Origin: Apiospora phragmitis
Lineage: Eukaryota; Ascomycota; Sordariomycetes; Amphisphaeriales; Apiosporaceae
DNA length: 64,000 bases
Assembly (NCBI GenBank): GCA_038363925.1
Contig: JAQQWL010000016.1
Location: 1,488,001-1,552,000, forward strand
Direction of reading: 5' to 3'
Of the stretch, positions 58,561 through 64,000 are shown piece after piece. Position numbers and translations under genes: made by a program. How positions within the stretch are numbered: the stretch's first letter is position 1; each line of letters opens with the position of its first letter. The notes beneath the pieces are model-generated. The model worked only from the letters and a program-made list of their open reading frames with translations. It ran no database searches and was not told where the DNA came from.

Positions 58561-60735
58561 ATGCTTTGTCAGATATCAACAATGAGGATAATGATTAATT
58601 TTATCGTTTTACTCCTCGCCTGTGGTACTCGAGGATGTCCAATTGGGGACTATGTCGTACATGAAGCAAGAAGGCAAGCTCTCAGCTACCAAAACGGGAG
58701 GGTTCATAGAAGATCGAGAGCGAATGTCAACGCCATAATTCCGGTCCGTATCGGCCTTACACAGAGCAATCTCGACACTGGATACCACCGACTGATGGAG
58801 GTGTCGCAACCTTCCTACCCCAATTATGGCAAATATCTCTCGCATAAAGCGGTCGTAGAGCTGTTCGCTCCCAAAGAAGAGGCCGTTGCTTCCGTCAAGA
58901 CCTGGCTCATCAATTCGGGCATCCGAGCTGGGCGTATCATGCATTATGAGAATAGGGGATGGCTGTCGATCAACATGCAAATTCGCGAGGCCGAGAAGCT
59001 CTTCCGCACCGAGTACCATGAGATCGACCGCCAGGGAGAAGTCCGGCTCGGATGTGACCACTACTTGATCCCGAAGCGCATTCAACAACACATCGACTAC
59101 ATAACCCCCGGAGTGAAACCCTCGGGGCCCATGAGAAGAAGGATTATCTCGCGGACGTTACGACGGGATATTCATTCCAACTTTGTTGCCACTGGAGCTG
59201 GTGATGTAACTTCGAGCTCGGCACACGCAGACGGCGGTACCCTGTCGCAGTGGGCTGCCCAGGTCTCCCACCAGAGCTACAGAGGTGTGCCGCTGCCTTT
59301 ACTCCGACTTGCTACCGAGCACTTTACGGGATTCCCACTAGCAACACGGCGATGCCTGGCAATTCGGTTGGCGTTTTTGAAACCTTTGACACTTACTCTC
59401 AGGAAGATTTGGACGCGTTCTGGGAATCCTTTGCCCGGAGATACCGAAAGGAACGGCGCCGCTCCCTGCCTTCATTAATGGAGCCACGGCGCCAGTACCA
59501 CAAAACTCCACCTTCAACGCAGGCGAGTCCTCCATTGACATCAGTCTGATCCAGTCTCTCGTCTATCCGCAGACTGTTACACTGTACCAGAACGAAGATA
59601 GGCCCAATAGCATCAAGATAATCCAGGGACAGCTCAACGGGTTCCTGAACACCTTCCTGGACGCTTTGGACGGATCATATTGCAACACCACCGGCTTTGG
59701 CATCACCGGCGACAGCCCTGGCATCGACGCGCAGTACCCCAATACAGTTCCAGGAGGCTTCAACGGGAGTCAGATGTGCGGCGCTTACAAACCTGCCAAG
59801 GTCATCTCCTTCTCGTACAGCACCGGCGAGGCAAACCTACCAGCCAATTATGTCCGAAGGCAGTGTAATGAGTTCATGAAGCTCGGTCTTCAAGGAACAA
59901 CATTCATCTTCTCGTCAGGCGACTACGGCGTCGCCACTACTCCGGGCGACATCTCGCCCTCGGGATGCACATCCAGCTCAGGACAGAACGGTACCATTTT
60001 CACACCGCAGATGCCCATGGGTTGCCCATTTGTAAGTACAAGCCTCCGGTTCCACACCTTCCTGGCAGGTGGCATCGCCTACTTCCTTGGTCCCCCTCTT
60101 TAACCTTCGGCGACGATCTAGGTAACCATCGCAGGGGCGACGCAGCTCCAAGAGAACGGCACTATCAACGATCCCGAGACCACAATGCAAGGAATACCAG
60201 GTCAGCCCCTCTTCTCCAGCGGCGGGGGGTTCTCCAACTACTTCGCGCAGCCCGATTACCAGAAGGCGGCCGTCGACAGCTTCTTCGCGGCCCACGACCC
60301 GGGCCACCCCCTCCTACGTGGCCGACGCCGACGCGCGCAACGTCGGGGCGGGCGCGGCTACCCGGACGTGGCGGCGGTGGGCAAGGCCTTCCAGGCGTTC
60401 GTCAAGGGGGCTCGGATATCGACGGCGGGGACGAGCATCTCGGCGCCGCTCTCTGGGCCGCCGTCGTCACCCTCCTTAACCAGGAGCGCCAGGCCGTCGG
60501 CAAGGGGCCCGTGGGCTTCATCAACCCTGTGCTCTACGCCCATCCGGAGGTCTTCAACGATATCGTCAACGGCTCCAACCCCAACTGCGGGTCCTCGGGC
60601 TTCTCGGCTGTGCCCGGTTGGGATCCGGTCACGGGGATGGGCACGCCGAAGTACCCTGAACTGCTGAAGCTTTTCTTGAGTCTTCCCTTGAGCATGTTCT
60701 GCGGTAGGTTTATGGCATCAATTGGTAATAAATAG
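58561..60735 (+). pseudogene. Secreted S53 sedolisin-type peptidase (tripeptidyl-peptidase-like), frameshifted
   Basis: ATG 58561 or 58582 leads a signal peptide (MINFIVLLLACGTRGC). A prodomain follows (PSYPNYGKYLSHKAVVELFA, LFRTEYHEIDRQGE, YLIPKRIQQHIDYITPG). The mature part follows in other frames: FTPTCYRALYGIPTSN, SQEDLDAFWESFA, PKGTAPLPAFINGA, ALDGSYCNT,  QCNEFMKLGLQGTTFIFSSG (with DYGVA after it, the oxyanion Asp), a 90-nt intron (60032-60121), VTIAGATQLQENG, and TAGTSISAP with the catalytic Ser. Frame changes: near 59237-59274 (a 38-nt GT-AG intron would also fit), at 59435 (FA / PEIPKG), around 60307 and 60355 (HP / SYVADADARN / RGYPDV) and at 60451 (APL / WAAVV). At least three cannot be introns. 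Ends TAG/TAA region 60735. The family removes tripeptides at acid pH outside the cell. Confidence 0.8.
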
Positions 60736-62340
60736 GGCCTGTGTGGTAGCGCAGGATAACAGGGAGCGAAAGGTTGCTTTTGGCGGGGGATGCCGACGGT
60801 ACCAGGCAATGATGTACACATTATTTCTGCCGTATCACGAAAGGCATTTAGTCTACTGACCGTTTAGGTAACGTAATCTGGTAGGCTAATCGAGCAATGC
60901 GTTTCTCTCATAAAGAATTTGCAACGCAGCACTAGGGTATGTTTCATGTATACCCCTTTCAGGTGACTCAATTGGTCTCTTTCGTGTGTGAGAATCGTGT
61001 TGCCTGATGACGCAAAAGTCTTAGGCATAAGGCCCAAGAGGCGGCGGCATAGAGGAATGAAGACGTTTATGCTATTTCAATCTTGAGGCGCAACCCTTAG
61101 TCAAAACTCTTCTCGTCGTACTCAAAGGAAGGTTATAATAGATTGTATTTCATCGTAGTAACCCTTTTTACTACCGGTATTACAAGCCTTCATTCTCATA
61201 GACGAGATGACTTGGCCGCCGCGCTTCGCGGTGACAACTTGTTTACTTCAACCAAATGTCTAGCTAGTCGTCCCAGCTGACTATGGCCGCTGACAGGAAC
61301 TCATGCAGCGCGACTGGCTTTCAGGAATACACGTTAATATTTCAAATAAGCACCTCAATAGCTACCGTAAAGTGATTTCCTGTCACTCGGTTTTTGGCCG
61401 AGAATAGGGGGTCAAGTAGGTGGATAGGATATTTGGCGCAACCAGTCATCAACAACGACCAACGCTGCTGGGCAAAACACATGGTCTTCATTTATTATTA
61501 GATGCACTGCTAAGAGGATATAGCGCAAACTAATATGAAGGGCAAAGTTGGGAGTGCGAAAGAGGCAGCGACCGGTATTTTCATATTTAGATCCAGTCAG
61601 CCTCGACTCATGAAACGAACAGATGACCCGTATGACGGACAGTGCTAGACTCAGCTGACGTTGGAGGAGCCGGGAAATAGGTCGGGGGAGTCTAATTAGA
61701 CTGTCGCAATCTAGGCCTTTCGTCCCTCAGGGCGAGTAAGCTGGGCTCACTCAGCCTTCCCCAACTTGCTTTGCCGCTCGGCTCGGTATTCCTTGCGCCG
61801 GCAAATCGGAAAAGTGTTGATGGAAACACGTCCTTCCGTGTGGCTCAGAGACGTACGTGCCAGCCAACACGTAACCACTCCCCCGGGATCTGTCGTACGG
61901 TTGCAATGTCAGCACTAGCGCATACCGGAGAATTTAATTATAAGCCTTTACCAATCAGGTCATGCTTGCCAAGTCCCGGACTTATTTTAGTATGGCTAAT
62001 GACAAGTCTCTTATTTTTAGAGGTCCCGTTATTTACAAATGTTGGCGATGAAGTAACACTAGACTCGTTGACATTGGTGCGCGTCCTACACAACTGTAGG
62101 CCACTATGAGGGGAAACAATCATGGACATGAGTATGGGTTGTAATAAGAATATTAGGTAAGATTGTGTGATGAGAGAAAGGCCAGAATGGATATAAAAGC
62201 ATCGGGTTTGTCTCAGTAAATGGCTCATCCTTTCTAGTATCATCAGCATCAGCATCAGTTTCGAAATACATCTTTTTCTGCTTCCTAATTCCTTCATATT
62301 TGTTATATCCCACCGCCTCATTTCTATCTCCCAAGTCACA
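60736..62340. other. Intergenic, 1.6 kb
   Basis: No coding frame I can support on either strand. The TATA box of the following gene (TATAAAA, 62192-62198) lies 143 bp before its ATG, and a CATCAG triple repeat (62242-62257) is in the leader. Confidence 0.5.
62192..62198 (+). promoter_or_regulatory. TATA box of the tandem-domain secreted protein gene
   Basis: TATAAAA followed by GCATCGGG, 143 bp upstream of ATG 62341; no intervening ATG in good context. Confidence 0.5.
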
Positions 62341-63087
62341 ATGCAGTTCTCCACCGCCCTCCTCGGATTCCTCGCCGCAACCGGCGCCCTCGCAGCGCCC
62401 GCCGCCGACGCCAACAACGCCAACACGGTCACCGTCACGCTCCGGGGCGCCAGCGAGCTCGCCACCCAGACCCAGCTTGGCAAGAACGAGATCAAGAAGC
62501 CCATCGGCGCGGGCTCGGAATTTTCCTCGGTCGAGCTCGCGGCCCACAACCTCAAGAGCGACAAGGGCCAGGACCTGCGCTGCCGCATCTTCGACGCCCG
62601 CGGCAAGCCCATCACCGTCACGCGCGGCGCCAACGTCGACACCACCTTCAGCGACGCCGGCAAGGGCGAGTGGACGTTCAAGACGACCAAGGTCAGCAAG
62701 GTCCAGTGCGGCACCAAGTTCGTCGCCGCGCCGGCCAAGCGCGACGTCGACGGGGCCCTCGAGGAGCGCGCCAATGGGCCTCTCCGGGTCACGCTGAGCG
62801 GGCCCTCGGAGCTCGCCACCCAGACGGGCCTCGGCGAGAAGGACGCCAAGGCGCCCGTCGGCTCCAAGGGTCCCTACAACCAGGTCACCCTCAATGTCGG
62901 CTCCGGCAAGAAGGAGGCCCGCTGCCAACTGATTGACGCCCAGAACAAGGTCATCACCCTCGTCCGCGGCGCCAACGTGGATGTGACCTTCGGCGATGGC
63001 GGCAAAGGACCCTGGAAAGCCGAGAACGGCAAAAACTTCAATGTCAAACAGATCAAGTGCGATCCTAGCTTCAAGAGCCGCAACTAA
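62341..63087 (+). CDS. Secreted two-domain protein with a Kex2-type site between tandem repeats, 248 aa
   Basis: Intronless, GC-rich, intact. Signal peptide residues 1-19 (MQFSTALLGFLAATGALAA), then two homologous domains, about 29-127 and 148-243. Shared blocks in order: VT(V)TLRGASELATQT / VTLSGPSELATQTGLG; K..I.KPIG / KDAKAPVG; SSVEL / NQVTL; CRIFDARGKPITVTRGANVD / CQLIDAQNKVITLVRGANVD; TFSDAGKGEW / TFGDGGKGPW; one further Cys near each end. Each domain thus has two Cys (81/123 and 195/240), probably one disulfide each. Between them lies KR (133-134), followed by an acidic stretch and EER, so Kex2 could release two single-domain proteins. I do not recognise the domain; it looks like a small beta-rich extracellular fold. 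Possible roles in the cell wall, host interaction or antagonism are guesses. Confidence 0.85.
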   Translation: MQFSTALLGFLAATGALAAPAADANNANTVTVTLRGASELATQTQLGKNEIKKPIGAGSEFSSVELAAHNLKSDKGQDLRCRIFDARGKPITVTRGANVDTTFSDAGKGEWTFKTTKVSKVQCGTKFVAAPAKRDVDGALEERANGPLRVTLSGPSELATQTGLGEKDAKAPVGSKGPYNQVTLNVGSGKKEARCQLIDAQNKVITLVRGANVDVTFGDGGKGPWKAENGKNFNVKQIKCDPSFKSRN

Positions 63088-63697
63088 GGGGCAAATGTCC
63101 ATTTTCTCAATATCCGGAATGATTCCGTCTCTATTGGGTCTCTGGTGGCATCGGGCGGGATTTGAAACGGAACAAGGAAAAGGGTGCAAGGCTGGTTTCG
63201 CTGCATTACTTGGAATGGGTTACATGGATCGGTGTTTATGATGGTTCTGCATGATTCACTTCTTTTCTTTTCTTTTGGTTGTTTGCTTAGATTATGGATT
63301 ACATAGTCGTTCACTCGCTCCTGCATATATCAATAAAATTGGATGGCCTCCCTCGTCTCCGATCTCTGATATTTGTCGACGGTCGTGCTTCCAGGCTAGC
63401 TGTAACCAAGTAAAGTTTAAATTATAGTAGCATCTGGCTTTCTATGTGGGTATAATCAGAACGAGGTCGGTATGACTCTTGAGAATCACGTAGACGAGGT
63501 TGCGTAAGATGGACTGGGCTTGGTCATTATCGCATCCAGGTGAGGTGATAGTTCGAGATGATGGTCGCGCCGGACTACAAAACTCGGAATGCTTAGGTTA
63601 ATAGGTAGCTTAAAGAGACGCCAGTCTAAAATGTCCTTCTTGAATTTTCAATCGGATTGGACCATAAACTTCTCGTTCACAGGGATCAGGGGCGCTC
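63088..63697. other. Intergenic between convergent genes
   Basis: 3' flanks of the secreted protein gene and the dehydrogenase. A CTTTTCTTTTCTTTT pyrimidine run near 63262 and AATAAA at 63331 fit a polyadenylation region. No gene seen. Confidence 0.45.
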
Positions 63698-64000
63698 CTA
63701 TGACCTCTCGCCTACGACGGCCAAGATGTTCTTCATCGCGTTCAGCTCAAAGTTGATCCGGGTGTCCAACGCCCCGCCACCCACGTGCGTCGTCAGCGTC
63801 ACGTTCTCCATGGCCGCCAGCTCCCTCAGACATGCGGCTCGTGGTAGTGCACGTCGAGGGCGGCGGCGGCCAAGCGCCCGCTCCGCAGCGCCGCGACGAG
63901 CGCGTCCTCGTTGACGAGGGGCCCGCGCGACGTGTTGACCAGCCGGGCGCCGGGCATCATGGCGGCGAAGGCGCTCTCGTCCATCAGATCCCGCGTCGCC
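63698..64000 (-). pseudogene. D-2-hydroxyacid dehydrogenase, C-terminal part, frameshifted; 5' part beyond window
   Basis: Reading inward from the window end: LMDESAFAAMMPGARLVNTS, RGPLVNEDALVAALRSGRLA, then ALDVHYHEPHV, i.e. the C-terminal half of the NAD-binding domain with the conserved acidic active-site residue in HYHEP. The frame then hits TGA, but one base later resumes RELAAMENVTLTTHVGGGAL with the catalytic His (THVGGG), then FELNAMKNILAVVGERS and TAG 63698. One base is missing near 63827-63833. The family reduces 2-keto acids with NAD(P)H. Either recent decay or a base-calling error; the rest is well conserved. Confidence 0.78.

Noticed and set aside
62104..63189. Long minus-strand frame (361 codons) opposite the secreted repeat protein
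   Set aside because: It mirrors the GC-rich third positions of the plus-strand gene, has no start context or motif, and the plus strand has a signal peptide and clear internal domain duplication.
1..64000. Secondary-metabolite cluster
   Set aside because: Tyrosinase, ADH and an oxidoreductase are present, but no backbone enzyme (PKS, NRPS, terpene synthase), transporter or cluster regulator is seen, and the genes are separated by 30 kb of dead transposons.
1..64000. CRISPR arrays, rRNA or tRNA genes
   Set aside because: The tandem repeats found lack spacer structure, and no cloverleaf-forming or rRNA-like segment was noticed on reading; this is a eukaryotic nuclear sequence.

Overview
The window looks like a chromosome segment of a filamentous ascomycete. 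Genes are short-intron eukaryotic genes (GT-AG introns mostly 45-160 nt, with CTRAY-type branch sites), and several belong to families expanded in Pezizomycotina: rhodopsin-fold membrane proteins, a tyrosinase, an S53 peptidase and secreted proteins. About 30 kb carries the signature of repeat-induced point mutation (RIP): extreme AT content, TpA everywhere, and CpA/TpG almost absent. No species can be named from the sequence alone.

Left gene region (1-23,754). It holds four fungal rhodopsin-domain membrane protein genes (1-682 minus, cut by the window edge; 2919-4086 minus, frameshifted; 11264-12796 plus, seven exons and intact; 22338-23283 minus, lacking its C-terminus). It also holds a small membrane protein gene (1542-1902), a conserved gene with two in-frame stops at CAR-like positions (5283-6929), an intact zinc alcohol dehydrogenase (7075-8257 minus), two related but broken genes of an unrecognised family (13403-14205 and 18556-20412, both minus), a RIP-damaged Fot1/pogo transposon with intact ends (14739-16560), and a 119-residue helical protein (21754-22166).

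Transposon block (23,763-53,486). This 29.7-kb AT-rich block is not featureless. Its outer edges are hAT-type terminal inverted repeats (CAGTGTTGCC...) flanked by a perfect 8-bp target duplication, CCCCCAGA, and a decayed hAT dimerisation domain lies just inside the left end. The hAT element was filled by later insertions. Two copia elements lie in opposite orientation (24907-40422 minus, 44662-52578 plus). A pogo element (30244-39899) sits in the first copia and itself contains a chromovirus-type gypsy element (30610-38417). A second pogo (40896-44590) contains a third, inverted pogo (42467-44289). A 1.92-kb TA-flanked element (49187-51104) sits in the second copia. Target duplications and the uninterrupted paralogous copies let most of the insertion order be read directly.

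Right gene region (53,487-64,000). It holds a secreted tyrosinase with a stop codon just before its expected C-terminal tail (54086-55316), a second copy of the 1.92-kb element (55563-57481), a frameshifted S53 sedolisin-type peptidase (58561-60735), an intact secreted protein of two tandem homologous domains separated by a Kex2-type site (62341-63087), and the frameshifted end of a D-2-hydroxyacid dehydrogenase (63698 to the window end, minus).

The overall picture is a repeat-rich, fast-decaying accessory region. The TE block was RIPped. Two flanking genes carry stops that single RIP-type transitions could have produced, and several other genes carry single-base frameshifts that are either decay or assembly error. 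I saw no tRNA, rRNA or CRISPR array.
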